Source: Paludibacteraceae bacterium (GTDB lineage Bacteria; Bacteroidota; Bacteroidia; Bacteroidales; Paludibacteraceae). From it: 64,000 nucleotides of DNA. Position 1 is the first letter of the stretch; every line of letters begins with the position of its first letter. The notes beneath the pieces were generated by a model. That model had not been told where the DNA came from. It did not search any database and saw only the letters and a list, made by a program, of their open reading frames with translations. The stretch spans positions 1 to 64,000 of the forward strand of contig JAFYZR010000070.1 of assembly GCA_017557345.1 (NCBI GenBank), given 5' to 3'. Position numbers and translations under genes: made by a program. Of this stretch, positions 16,110 to 24,863 are shown piece after piece.

Positions 16110-18425
16110 ATGAGCAAAAATTTGGTTATAGTTGAGTCTCCCCACAAGGCCGAAACGATAGAGAAATTTCTCGGTAAGGACTATCATGTGATGAGCAGTC
16201 AAGGCCATGTGCGCGATATAGAACCGATTGGAAAGAACTCGCTGGGTATAGATTTCGAAAACGGCTATGCGCCTCATTACGCGATAGATGCACATAAGGA
16301 GCGTCTGATAGAGCAATTGAAGCAAGAGGCGAAGAAAGCGAATACCGTATGGCTGGCATCCGATGAGGACCGTGAAGGAGAAGCTATTGCATGGCACCTG
16401 AAAACGGTGTTGGGCCTGAAAGACAAGGATACCAAGCGTATCGTTTTCCATGAGATAACCAAACCGGCTATCATGGAGGCGATAGAGCATCCTCGTGATA
16501 TCGATTATAACCTGGTGAACGCTCAGCAAGCCCGTCGTGTGCTGGATCGTATCGTAGGTTTTGAACTGTCTCCGGTACTGTGGAAAAAAGTGACGACAGG
16601 TCTTTCTGCCGGCCGTGTGCAATCGGTGGCTGTTCGATTGATAGTAGAGAAAGAGCGCGAGATAGAGAACTTCCGTGCTTCGTCCGCCTATCGTGTCTTT
16701 GCCGATTTCGTCGGAATCAATCCGGGTGACGCCTCGGTATTGAAATGCGAGCTGAACCATCGTTTCTCTCATAAGAAAGATGCTATTGAGTTTCTGCAGA
16801 GCCTGAATACGGCTATGTTTATCGTCCGTGACGTACAGCGCAAGCCTGTCACGCACCAGCCTGCTCCGCCCTTCACCACTTCCACGATGCAACAGGAGGC
16901 GGCACGTAAGCTGAAGTTCACCGTTTCGAAGACCATGCGTCTGGCGCAATCGCTATACGAAAGCGGAAAGATAACCTACATGCGTACGGATTCTGTCAAT
17001 CTCTCCACGCTTGCTCTTGGGGCTTCCAAACAAGTGATCACCGAGCAGTTTGGCAAGGAGTATGTGCATACCCGCCAGTTCCGCACCAAATCGAAAGGCG
17101 CGCAAGAAGCGCACGAGGCTATTCGTCCGACATACATGAGTACGCTCAGCGCAGGTGCTACCAAAGATGAGCAGAAGCTGTATGAGTTGATCTGGAAGCG
17201 CACCATAGCCAGCCAGATGGAAGAAGCACAGAGCGAAAAGACCACGATAGAGGTATCTGTTCACGGTTCGAAATATGCCTTTGTGGCCACCGGCGAGGTG
17301 ATTACGTTTGACGGTTTCACTCGTGTTTATGTACAATCGAGCGATGAGGAAGCCGAAGAACGCTGTATCTTACCGGCCATGGCACAACGTGAGCGCTTGA
17401 AACTGGTGAACGCCGAGGCTATTCAGACCTATGCCAAACCGCCTTTCCGCTATAATGACGCTACACTCGTGCATCGCATGGAAGAGTTGGGCATCGGCCG
17501 TCCTTCCACCTATGCCACCATCATCGATACCATTCAGCATGTGAAATACGTAGAGAAAGGCTCGATACCCGGTGTGAAACGCGATATCGCCATTCTGAAT
17601 CTGAAGAACGGTATGGTGCTGGAGAAGCAGAAAAGCGAGCTGTACGGCGCAGAGACACAGCGGTTTATACCCACCGACCTCGGAAGGATAACTAATGATT
17701 TTCTGGTACAGAACTTCCCGTCTATTCTCAGCTATGACTTCACGGCGCATGAGGAAGAGCAGTTCGACCGCATCGCCATAGGACGAGCCGATTGGGTGAA
17801 GACCGTAGATAACTTCTACCAGACTTTCAAGCCATTGCTTTCTTCGATTCCTTCGGGCAAAGTAGAAGGCCGGCTGTTAGGTGAAGATCCCGTTTCCGGC
17901 CAACCGATATACGCCAAGATCAGCAAGATCGGTCCATGCGTGCAGTTAGGTGACGCCACGAATGAGAAACCGCGTTTCGTAAGCCTGAAGAAAGGCCAGT
18001 CCATCTTCTCCATCACGCTCAATGAGGCTTTGGATCTTTTCCGCAACGCGCTGCCGCTGACCTTGGGTGAGCATGAAGGCAAACCGGTGATTATCGGCGA
18101 AGGCAAATACGGCCCGTACGTGCATTACGGCAAGGCCTTTATCAGTATTCCTCGCGGCAAAGACCCGCTGACTATCACGCTGGAAGAGGCCATACAGATG
18201 ATTCAGGAGAAGCAATCCAACTCGGCTCCTATTCATACATGGGGCGAGATACAGGTGCTGCCGGGACGTTACGGAGCATATATCCATACACCGGAAGGCA
18301 ATTATCAGCTGCCGAAGAATATTGACCTGCAAAGTCTTACGGAAAAAGCAGCTCGCGAATTGATGGCAAAAAACGAACCTGTCAAGCCCAGCAAGAAGCT
18401 GTTTAAGCGGAAAAGTGCAAAATAA
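16110..18425 (+). CDS. topA: DNA topoisomerase I
   Basis: A 771-residue type IA topoisomerase. The Toprim domain opens with IVESPHKAETIEKFLG, and the acidic DEDREGEAIAWHL is near residue 90. The active-site tyrosine is in ITYMRTDSVNLS near residue 290. A C-terminal region of repeated GPYVHYG/GRYGAYI segments replaces zinc ribbons (no CxxC pairs), as usual in Bacteroidota TopA. It ends in a lysine-rich tail. It relaxes negative supercoils. It has its own promoter and is divergent from nfeD-floA. Confidence 0.97.
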   Translation: MSKNLVIVESPHKAETIEKFLGKDYHVMSSQGHVRDIEPIGKNSLGIDFENGYAPHYAIDAHKERLIEQLKQEAKKANTVWLASDEDREGEAIAWHLKTVLGLKDKDTKRIVFHEITKPAIMEAIEHPRDIDYNLVNAQQARRVLDRIVGFELSPVLWKKVTTGLSAGRVQSVAVRLIVEKEREIENFRASSAYRVFADFVGINPGDASVLKCELNHRFSHKKDAIEFLQSLNTAMFIVRDVQRKPVTHQPAPPFTTSTMQQEAARKLKFTVSKTMRLAQSLYESGKITYMRTDSVNLSTLALGASKQVITEQFGKEYVHTRQFRTKSKGAQEAHEAIRPTYMSTLSAGATKDEQKLYELIWKRTIASQMEEAQSEKTTIEVSVHGSKYAFVATGEVITFDGFTRVYVQSSDEEAEERCILPAMAQRERLKLVNAEAIQTYAKPPFRYNDATLVHRMEELGIGRPSTYATIIDTIQHVKYVEKGSIPGVKRDIAILNLKNGMVLEKQKSELYGAETQRFIPTDLGRITNDFLVQNFPSILSYDFTAHEEEQFDRIAIGRADWVKTVDNFYQTFKPLLSSIPSGKVEGRLLGEDPVSGQPIYAKISKIGPCVQLGDATNEKPRFVSLKKGQSIFSITLNEALDLFRNALPLTLGEHEGKPVIIGEGKYGPYVHYGKAFISIPRGKDPLTITLEEAIQMIQEKQSNSAPIHTWGEIQVLPGRYGAYIHTPEGNYQLPKNIDLQSLTEKAARELMAKNEPVKPSKKLFKRKSAK

Positions 18426-18447
18426 ATGCATAAAATTGCAAATTTAT

Positions 18448-18479
18448 TTGGTGGTTTCAAAAAAAAGCAGTACCTTTGC
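18448..18479 (+). promoter_or_regulatory. Promoter for the 18517 lipoprotein gene
   Basis: TTGGT at 18448 and TACCTTTGC at 18471, 23 nt apart, about 37 nt before the ATG at 18517. Confidence 0.75.
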
Positions 18480-18516
18480 AGCCGCTTTTGAAAAAAGCCA
18501 CTAAAATTTGACTAGT

Positions 18517-18912
18517 ATGAAAAAGGTTCTATTTATCGTAGCAGCATGCTTAACCCTTGCGTTAGGCTTCACGAGTTGCAAGATTGAGACATCCGAAGTA
18601 ACGGTTAGCGTAACCGACATGGACGGCAATCCGATTAACAACCGCGAGGTATACTATACGGATATGGCCTCTGTTATCATCGCCGGACTGACCCCGGATC
18701 CTAATACTCCGGTTGTGGGTCCTGATGGTGAATATCTGGAGTTCGGTAGAACAAATGCACAAGGAACGGTAACGTTTGTATTCTATCTGGGCGTTGAGAA
18801 TTTGGATTATTATTTCTACGTTCTTGACGAAGGATCGAGACAATGGAAAGATGCCACCGTTCATCTGAAACGCGGTAAAAACGCAGAAGTCAGCTTTAAG
18901 CTGAATAAATAA
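18517..18912 (+). CDS. Lipoprotein with Ig-like/transthyretin-like domain
   Basis: 131 residues from the ATG at 18517; an in-frame TTG at 18508 is less likely. A signal peptide with lipobox FTSC (Cys21) is followed by a single all-beta domain. VTVSVTDMDGNPINNREVYYT and GRTNAQGTVTFVF are typical of carboxypeptidase-regulatory-like or Ig-like folds in Bacteroidota surface proteins. Function is unknown. A strong promoter precedes it. Inverted-repeat sequence rich in GCAAAAGC/GCTTTTGC follows (18914-18980). Confidence 0.8.
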   Translation: MKKVLFIVAACLTLALGFTSCKIETSEVTVSVTDMDGNPINNREVYYTDMASVIIAGLTPDPNTPVVGPDGEYLEFGRTNAQGTVTFVFYLGVENLDYYFYVLDEGSRQWKDATVHLKRGKNAEVSFKLNK

Positions 18913-18982
18913 AGCAAAAGCGAGTATTCGCATTCGAGAAAATTTTTGCTTGCAAAAATAATCGAGCTTTTGCGGGCAAAAG

Positions 18983-19055
18983 CGAGAAGTAGCGCAGTTG
19001 GTAGCGCACTACGTTCGGGACGTAGGGGTCGGGCGTTCGAGTCGCCTCTTCTCGA
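18983..19055 (+). tRNA. tRNA-Pro (CGG)
   Basis: A 73-nt cloverleaf. The acceptor CGAGAAG pairs with CTTCTCG, the D arm is GCGC...GCGC, the anticodon stem-loop is CTACG-TTCGGGA-CGTAG with anticodon CGG, and the T arm has GTTCGAGTC. There is no encoded CCA. Confidence 0.93.
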
Positions 19056-19058
19056 CAT

Positions 19059-19086
19059 GAAAGGATGGTTAATGCCACCCTTTTTT
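19059..19086 (+). terminator. Terminator after tRNA-Pro
   Basis: AAGGATGG, a short loop and CCACCCTT followed by a T run, with one internal mismatch, starting a few nt after the tRNA. Confidence 0.7.
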
Positions 19087-19631
19087 GTTTTCCTAATCGC
19101 TAATCCGATAATCAATACTTTTTTCATAATCACTAATTCACTAATTCGCTAACTCGCTAATCTCCGATCAAATCACGATACAAATATACACAGTGAGGTG
19201 GAAATTGCCCCACTATGCTACGCTACAACGATAAAATTAATTGTCATCGAGGTATTTTGGTCATGGTTTGGTCACTTCGAGACGGATCTGCTCACGTCCG
19301 CTACTGCTGCCAGTTCCGCACGAGCTTCTTCAAAATTACTTTCTTCAATTATTATTCTTGCCATAATTCTCACTCGGTATTATGTCGAGGTTTTAACCTT
19401 CTTTTAACGCAGCAGCAGCCTTCACACTACACATTAAACATTACACATAGTATAACGCTACAGCTGCTGCTTTTTTCTTTTTTAATTTTTCTTTGTTACT
19501 TTCTTTTTATCGGCTTTCTTTTTTGCGTTCGGCAACAAGTTCGCAAAGGTTTATACCATACCGAATGACTTAAGTCTTTTTTGCTAGAATGTCAAGTTAA
19601 GTTTGCAAAACAAAAATAGTTTGAAATTAAG
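19087..19631. other. Gene-poor region with spacer repeats, repeat A relic and a terminator-like hairpin
   Basis: It begins with CTAATCGCTAATC-type spacer repeats (19092-19162). A relic of repeat A core lies at 19374-19398. A 30-codon frame on the minus strand (19272-19364, MARIIIEESNFEEARAELAA at its start) has no visible homologue and may be chance. AGCAGCAGC (19411) and GCTGCTGCT (19463) can pair over a 43-nt loop and are followed by six T, resembling a plus-strand terminator. I see no convincing gene here. Confidence 0.6.
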
Positions 19632-19663
19632 TTGCATATGTCAAAAAAAATTAGTACTTTTGC
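19632..19663 (+). promoter_or_regulatory. Promoter for the pyr-gua-pur gene run
   Basis: TTGCATATGTC at 19632 and TACTTTTGC at 19655, 23 nt apart, 52 nt before the pyrC ATG. It is the only clear promoter I find ahead of the 29.5-kb nucleotide biosynthesis run. Confidence 0.83.
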
Positions 19664-19715
19664 ACAAGATTTTTGATACTGCTGCCGAAAGGGAGTATAA
19701 ACGTGAGAAATCGAT

Positions 19716-20834
19716 ATGAGTCTGTCCGGTCAAATACGAATACCAGCCTTAGTGGATTTGCATGTGCATTTCCGTGAACCCGGTTTCGCTTATAAGGAGA
19801 CTATCTATACGGGCAGCCATGCTGCTGCGTGTGCGGGATACAGCGACGTATTTACTATGCCAAATGTTATTCCTGCCCCAGACAGCCTGGATCATCTCTC
19901 CGCCCAGACTGCCATTATTGCGCGTGACAGCCGTATTGGCATCCATCCCTTTGCAAGTATCACCCTCGGCCAAAAAGGCGAGGGTGAACTCGTTAATATA
20001 GAGGAACTTAGTGCTTATGTACCGGGTTTCTCGGATGACGGTCGTGGCATTCAAGACGCAGGACTGATGCGTGCAGCGATGGAGCGTATAGCAGCGGTGG
20101 ACAGCATCATTGTGGAGCATTGCGAGGTAAACAGTCTGCTTCGCGGCGGATATATCCATGACGGTGTTTATGCCCGTGAGCACGGCCATCGCGGCATCTG
20201 TTCGGAGAGCGAGTGGAAAGAGGTAGAACGGAATATCCGCTTGAGTGCAGAGACCGGATGCCGGTTGCATGTATGCCATATATCCACGAAAGAGAGCGTT
20301 CAGTTGATTCGTGACGCGAAAGCCAGCGGTGTACGTGTGACGACAGAGACCGCTCCGCATTATCTGCTACTGAACGATACGATGCTTCAAGAAGACGGAT
20401 GCTGGAAGATGAATCCTCCTATCCGTTCCAAAGCCGACCAAGAGGCATTATTAGAAGGAATCCTAGACGGCACGATTGACGTGATAGCCACCGATCATGC
20501 CCCGCATAGCGCGGAAGAGAAAAGCAGAGGTTTGGCAGACAGCGCTTTCGGTATCGTAGGCATAGAGACAGCTTTTCCGTTATTATATACGTATCTGGTG
20601 AAGCGCGGCCGTTTGTCCTTCGACAGGCTGGTGGAACTGATGAGTTCGCGTGGACGCGAGATCATGAGACTGCCGAAGGAAGAGAATTGGGCAACATTCG
20701 ACTTGGATGCGCATTATACGATTGATCCTGCGCTGTTTGTATCCAAGGGTCACAGCACGCCATTTGCAGGATGGGAAGTGTATGGCAGATGTATCAGAAA
20801 CGAATACCGGGGAAAAATAGTGTATGGTGTATAG
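19716..20834 (+). CDS. pyrC: Dihydroorotase
   Basis: A 372-residue amidohydrolase-fold dihydroorotase. The metal-binding DLHVHFREPG is near residue 13, TMPNVIPAPDS near 49, CHISTKESV holds a metal-ligand His, and the catalytic Asp is in ATDHAPHS near residue 263. It closes carbamoyl aspartate to dihydroorotate. First gene of the nucleotide run. Its last codons and the pyrK start lie in a short tandem repeat (TGTATGGTGTATAG twice), and the two genes overlap by 11 nt. Confidence 0.95.
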   Translation: MSLSGQIRIPALVDLHVHFREPGFAYKETIYTGSHAAACAGYSDVFTMPNVIPAPDSLDHLSAQTAIIARDSRIGIHPFASITLGQKGEGELVNIEELSAYVPGFSDDGRGIQDAGLMRAAMERIAAVDSIIVEHCEVNSLLRGGYIHDGVYAREHGHRGICSESEWKEVERNIRLSAETGCRLHVCHISTKESVQLIRDAKASGVRVTTETAPHYLLLNDTMLQEDGCWKMNPPIRSKADQEALLEGILDGTIDVIATDHAPHSAEEKSRGLADSAFGIVGIETAFPLLYTYLVKRGRLSFDRLVELMSSRGREIMRLPKEENWATFDLDAHYTIDPALFVSKGHSTPFAGWEVYGRCIRNEYRGKIVYGV

Positions 20835-21555
20835 TGTATGGTGTATAGTAAGTAACAAGTGCATCGCGGAAAAGATATGGAAGATGGTGCTCAAAGGCGA
20901 TACAGCCGGCATTAAACCAGGCCAGTTCGTAGAGATAGCCGTTCCGGGATATTACTTGCGCAGACCTATTTCAGTGAGCGATGTAGACAATGACCGGTTG
21001 ACGATTATCTACAAGACCGTAGGCAAAGGCACCACCGCTATGGCACAGATGCAGCCGGGTGAGGAATTAGATATACTGACATGCCTCGGTAACGGTTACG
21101 ACCTGACGAAGGCGACAGAAGAAGTGCTGCTGATTGGTGGCGGTGTGGGTGTTCCTCCGTTGATCTACTTAGCCAAGAAATTACGCGAACAGAACAAGAA
21201 AGTGCATGCGATTATAGGCTTTAACACAAAGAACGAGGTGTTCGCTGAAGAGGTGTTTGAGAAACTGGGTTGCGATGTGCAGGTATGCACGATGGACGGC
21301 AGTTACGGCAGACAGGGCGTGGTGACCGATGTAATAGAGATGCCGGCTCCTTATTATTTCGCATGCGGACCGATGCCGATGCTTCGTGCTATCGCGCAGA
21401 AAGTAGGCTCCAACGGGCAGATGAGTATGGAAGAACGGATGGGTTGCGGTGTAGGTATATGCGTTGGATGCAGCATCGAGACAAAGAACGGTGTGAAGCG
21501 GGTATGCAAAGAAGGACCGGTGTTTGATGTTGAAGAACTGACGTTTAGTGATTAG
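20824..21555 (+). CDS. pyrK: Dihydroorotate dehydrogenase electron-transfer subunit
   Basis: A 244-residue ferredoxin-reductase-type flavoprotein with a [2Fe-2S] site. The FAD-binding LRRPISV is near residue 40, the NAD-binding GGGVGVPPLIYLAK follows, and the cluster ligands are in MGCGVGICVGCSIETK and RVCKEG. It transfers electrons from PyrD to NAD in class 1B dihydroorotate dehydrogenase. The start is uncertain because the first codons lie in the tandem repeat shared with the pyrC 3' end; the VSNKCIAEKIWKMVL segment is family-like, so an ATG at 20824 is plausible. Confidence 0.93.
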   Translation: MVYSVWCIVSNKCIAEKIWKMVLKGDTAGIKPGQFVEIAVPGYYLRRPISVSDVDNDRLTIIYKTVGKGTTAMAQMQPGEELDILTCLGNGYDLTKATEEVLLIGGGVGVPPLIYLAKKLREQNKKVHAIIGFNTKNEVFAEEVFEKLGCDVQVCTMDGSYGRQGVVTDVIEMPAPYYFACGPMPMLRAIAQKVGSNGQMSMEERMGCGVGICVGCSIETKNGVKRVCKEGPVFDVEELTFSD

Positions 21556-21558
21556 CGA

Positions 21559-22470
21559 ATGAAGGTACGACTTGGAAATATTGAATTGAAGAATCCGATT
21601 ATACCGGCAAGCGGTACATGCGGTTTCGGTCAGGAGATGCGAGAATGGATGGACTTGAATATGCTAGGCGCCATCTCTACCAAGGGAACCACTCGTGAGG
21701 CACGTTACGGAAACGCCCAGCCGCGTATTGCCGAATGCGGAGCAACCGGAATGCTGAATGCAGTAGGTTTGCAGAATCCGGGAGTGGAAGAAGTGATACG
21801 GCATGAGATACCTGCTTTGCGGGCCATCTATCAGGGTCCTATCATCGCTAACGTGAGCGGATTTAATATAGAGGAATATGCGTATGTGTGCGAGCGTATC
21901 GACAAGGAGACCGATGCAGCGATATTAGAAGTGAATATCTCCTGTCCGAACGTACATAACGGCGGTATGGCTTTCGGAACCTCTCCGGAGGCAGCCGCAG
22001 CCGTTACTCGTGCGGTGAAAGCGGTAACGAAGAAGCCTGTGTTTATGAAGTTGAGTCCAAACGTAACGGATATAACGGCTATCGCTCGTGCATGCGTAGA
22101 AGCAGGTGCAGACGGTTTATGTCTGATTAACACTATCTTAGGCATGCGTATTGATATCCGCCAAAGAAAGCCGGTGCTGGCCAATCGTTACGGCGGTTAT
22201 TCGGGTCTCTGTATTTTCCCCATTGCGTTGAGAATGGTGAACCAGGTGAGCCAAGCATGTCCGGGAACACCGATTATCGGATGCGGCGGAGTTAGCAGTG
22301 CAGAAGATGTGATTGAGATGATGATGGCAGGTGCAAATGCCGTAGAGATAGGTGCTGCAGGCTTGAGAAACCCGAAAGCATGGCAAGAGATTATCGAGAC
22401 CTTACCGCAGGTGATGAAGGATTTGCATATTGACCATTTACAAGATATCATAGGAATCGTTAATAGATGA
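21559..22470 (+). CDS. pyrD: Dihydroorotate dehydrogenase, catalytic subunit (class 1B)
   Basis: A 303-residue FMN TIM-barrel enzyme. [13 protein letters not shown], the catalytic-loop [11 protein letters not shown] with the class 1B cysteine, and the FMN-phosphate [19 protein letters not shown] are present. It oxidises dihydroorotate to orotate together with PyrK, encoded 3 nt upstream. It overlaps pyrF by 4 nt. Confidence 0.96.
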   Translation: MKVRLGNIELKNPIIPASGTCGFGQEMREWMDLNMLGAISTKGTTREARYGNAQPRIAECGATGMLNAVGLQNPGVEEVIRHEIPALRAIYQGPIIANVSGFNIEEYAYVCERIDKETDAAILEVNISCPNVHNGGMAFGTSPEAAAAVTRAVKAVTKKPVFMKLSPNVTDITAIARACVEAGADGLCLINTILGMRIDIRQRKPVLANRYGGYSGLCIFPIALRMVNQVSQACPGTPIIGCGGVSSAEDVIEMMMAGANAVEIGAAGLRNPKAWQEIIETLPQVMKDLHIDHLQDIIGIVNR

Positions 22471-23165
22471 ACAGGGATGTAATCATAGCATGTGATTTTG
22501 CAACGGCGGAGGAGACCTACGCTTTTCTTAACCATTTTGCAGAAGAGAAGCCGTTTGTGAAGATAGGCATGGAACTCTTTTATGCAGAAGGGCCGAGTAT
22601 TGTTCGGGAACTGCATCGACGCGGGCATAAGATTTTTCTGGATCTGAAGTTGCATGATATACCGAATACGGTACAAAAAGCGATGTCGGTTTTGTCGCGT
22701 CTGGATGTGGATATGGTCAACCTGCATGCAGCAGGAACGAAAGCGATGATGGAAGCGGCATTAAAAGGTTTGACTCGTGCCGACGGCAGCCGTCCGATAC
22801 TATTAGCCGTGACACAACTGACATCCACCAGCGAAGAGCGTATGCATGAAGAGTTGCTGATTAATGGCAGTATAAGCAATTGTGTATGCCATTATGCACA
22901 AATGGCGAAAGAGGCAGGTTTGGATGGTGTTGTTTGTTCGCCATTGGAAGCAGGCTTGGTGAAGCGTCAATGCGGTGAATCATTCTTGACCGTAACTCCG
23001 GGTATTCGTTTTGTCGATAGTGCAGTAGGCGATCAGGTGCGTATCACAACGCCTGCGCATGCCAAAGAGATAGGAAGTGATTTTATTGTGGTAGGCCGTC
23101 CGATAACAGCCGCTGCTGACCCTGTAGCAGCCTATCGCCAATGTCTAAAAGAGTTTGTAGGATGA
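22467..23165 (+). CDS. pyrF: Orotidine-5'-phosphate decarboxylase
   Basis: A 232-residue enzyme of the shorter (group I) family. [11 protein letters not shown] is at the start, and the catalytic Asp-Lys-x-x-Asp motif lies in [13 protein letters not shown] near residue 59. It converts OMP to UMP. The ATGA overlap with pyrD and another with pyrE show tight coupling. Confidence 0.95.
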   Translation: MNRDVIIACDFATAEETYAFLNHFAEEKPFVKIGMELFYAEGPSIVRELHRRGHKIFLDLKLHDIPNTVQKAMSVLSRLDVDMVNLHAAGTKAMMEAALKGLTRADGSRPILLAVTQLTSTSEERMHEELLINGSISNCVCHYAQMAKEAGLDGVVCSPLEAGLVKRQCGESFLTVTPGIRFVDSAVGDQVRITTPAHAKEIGSDFIVVGRPITAAADPVAAYRQCLKEFVG

Positions 23166-23776
23166 AGTTAGAAGAACAAATAGCAACCGATTTGCTGCGT
23201 ATCAAAGCCGTTTTCTTACGTCCGGCAGAGCCGTTCACTTGGGCAAGCGGAATCAAGAGTCCGATCTATTGTGACAATCGACTGACGTTAAGTGATGTAG
23301 CGGTGCGTGAAGATGTAGAGAATGGATTAATGACGTTAATCAAGCAGCATTATCCGGAAGTGGAGATACTCATGGGCACAGCTACAGCGGGTATCGCTCA
23401 TGCAGCCATCGTTGCGACAAAAATGGGTCTGCCGATGGGTTATGTGCGTTCGGGAGCGAAAGACCACGGACGTCAGAATCAGATAGAAGGCAAGTTATTG
23501 CCGGGACAGAAAGTGGTGGTTGTAGAGGATTTGATTTCGACCGCAGGTAGTTGTCTGGAGGTAGTAGACGTACTGCGTACAGCAGGAGCCAATGTGTTAG
23601 GCATCGTTTCTATTTTCACATATGGCATGCGTAAAGGCTTGGAACGTCTTGCTGCTGCGGAAATAGAGAACCACAGCTTAAGCAACCTGGATGTTCTGGC
23701 CGAAGTGGCCGTTAAAGAGGGATATATCTCCGAACAAGAGAAAAAGGAATTGATACAATTTAGAAATAACTTATGA
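23162..23776 (+). CDS. pyrE: Orotate phosphoribosyltransferase
   Basis: A 204-residue type I PRTase. [16 protein letters not shown] binds orotate, and the PRPP loop is [12 protein letters not shown] near residue 117. It makes OMP from orotate and PRPP. I prefer the ATG at 23162, which gives an ATGA overlap with pyrF; an in-frame ATG at 23141 would add seven residues that do not look conserved. Confidence 0.94.
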   Translation: MKLEEQIATDLLRIKAVFLRPAEPFTWASGIKSPIYCDNRLTLSDVAVREDVENGLMTLIKQHYPEVEILMGTATAGIAHAAIVATKMGLPMGYVRSGAKDHGRQNQIEGKLLPGQKVVVVEDLISTAGSCLEVVDVLRTAGANVLGIVSIFTYGMRKGLERLAAAEIENHSLSNLDVLAEVAVKEGYISEQEKKELIQFRNNL

Positions 23777-24828
23777 GACATCTTTTAGACTCAACAGACC
23801 TGACAACGCAAGAGATTGAGAAAATCGTTCTTCGCGCCTTGGATATCATTGCTCATCCGCAGCAGTATGCGGAGGCATGCAAAGGAAAGAAACTGGCCAC
23901 TTTGTTCTACGAACCCAGTACCCGGACCCGCCTTAGTTTCACGGCGGCGATGATGGAGTTAGGCGGCCAAGTGTTAGGTTTCAGCGATGCGCGTTCGTCA
24001 TCTGTAAGTAAAGGAGAGACAGTAGCCGATACCGTGCGTGTGCTGAGTGCTTTTGCCGATATCATCGCTATGCGGCATTATAAAGAGGGAGCACCGCGTG
24101 TAGCCAGTGAGTTCAGTCGTATACCGGTTATCAATGCCGGTGACGGTGGTCATAGCCATCCGACACAGACGATGACAGACCTGCTGACCATTCGTAGAGA
24201 ATTAGGCCGTTTTGACCATCTGACCATCGGTTTATGCGGCGACCTCAAATATGGCCGTACCGTTCATTCGCTTATTAAGGCCATGCGTCGTTATGAAGGC
24301 GTGCATTTCGTGCTCATTGCTCCGAAAGAGTTAGCTTTGCCGGATTATATGAAAGCCGAGTTGGGCGATGCATATACGGAAGTGACTACTTTGGAAGAAG
24401 CCATGCCTATCGTGGATGTGCTCTATATGACGCGTGTACAGCAGGAGCGTTTTGCCGACAAAGATGAGTATGAGCGTCTTAAAGACTCGTTTATCTTAGA
24501 TGAGCGCCTGATGGCCATGGGTAAGCCGTCCATGATTGTGCTGCATCCACTTCCTCGCGTGAATGAGATTACGGTGGGTGTAGACAAAGATCCGCGTGCA
24601 GCCTATTTTCGTCAAGTGGAGAACGGCAAATATGTGCGTAAGGCGATTATCTATACCTTGTTGAGCGATGAATATCTGCATGCAGAGCCAACCGGTCACC
24701 ATGCACAAGCCAGTGATACAGCATGCCATAACGACCGTTGTATTGCTACCACCGAACCCGTTGAACAGAAAGCATATATTGATGCGGACGGCATCAAGCG
24801 TTGTTTCTATTGCGATCATATGCTGTGA
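23773..24828 (+). CDS. pyrB: Aspartate carbamoyltransferase with C-terminal PyrI-type zinc domain
   Basis: A 351-residue protein, about 40 longer than usual PyrB. The catalytic part is intact: carbamoyl-phosphate site FYEPSTRTRLSF near residue 45, SSSVSKGET near 76, GDGGHSHPTQTMTD near 128 and HPLPRVNE near 257. The extra tail carries four cysteines at 318, 323, 344 and 347 (C-x4-C-x20-C-x2-C, CHNDRC...CFYC). This closely matches the zinc domain of the ATCase regulatory chain PyrI (E. coli: C-x4-C-x23-C-x2-C). The nucleotide-binding half of PyrI is not present, and no pyrI follows; guaB begins 35 nt later. It may give a self-contained, CTP-insensitive ATCase (inference). Confidence 0.94.
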   Translation: MRHLLDSTDLTTQEIEKIVLRALDIIAHPQQYAEACKGKKLATLFYEPSTRTRLSFTAAMMELGGQVLGFSDARSSSVSKGETVADTVRVLSAFADIIAMRHYKEGAPRVASEFSRIPVINAGDGGHSHPTQTMTDLLTIRRELGRFDHLTIGLCGDLKYGRTVHSLIKAMRRYEGVHFVLIAPKELALPDYMKAELGDAYTEVTTLEEAMPIVDVLYMTRVQQERFADKDEYERLKDSFILDERLMAMGKPSMIVLHPLPRVNEITVGVDKDPRAAYFRQVENGKYVRKAIIYTLLSDEYLHAEPTGHHAQASDTACHNDRCIATTEPVEQKAYIDADGIKRCFYCDHML

Positions 24829-24863
24829 TGATTGTAAATTGTAGATTTTAAAAACCTATCAAT

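Noticed and set aside
19198..19568. Plus-strand frames of 69 and 117 codons upstream of pyrC
   Set aside because: Composition is low-complexity, they run through repeats and the terminator-like hairpin, and no ribosome binding site or family similarity is visible.
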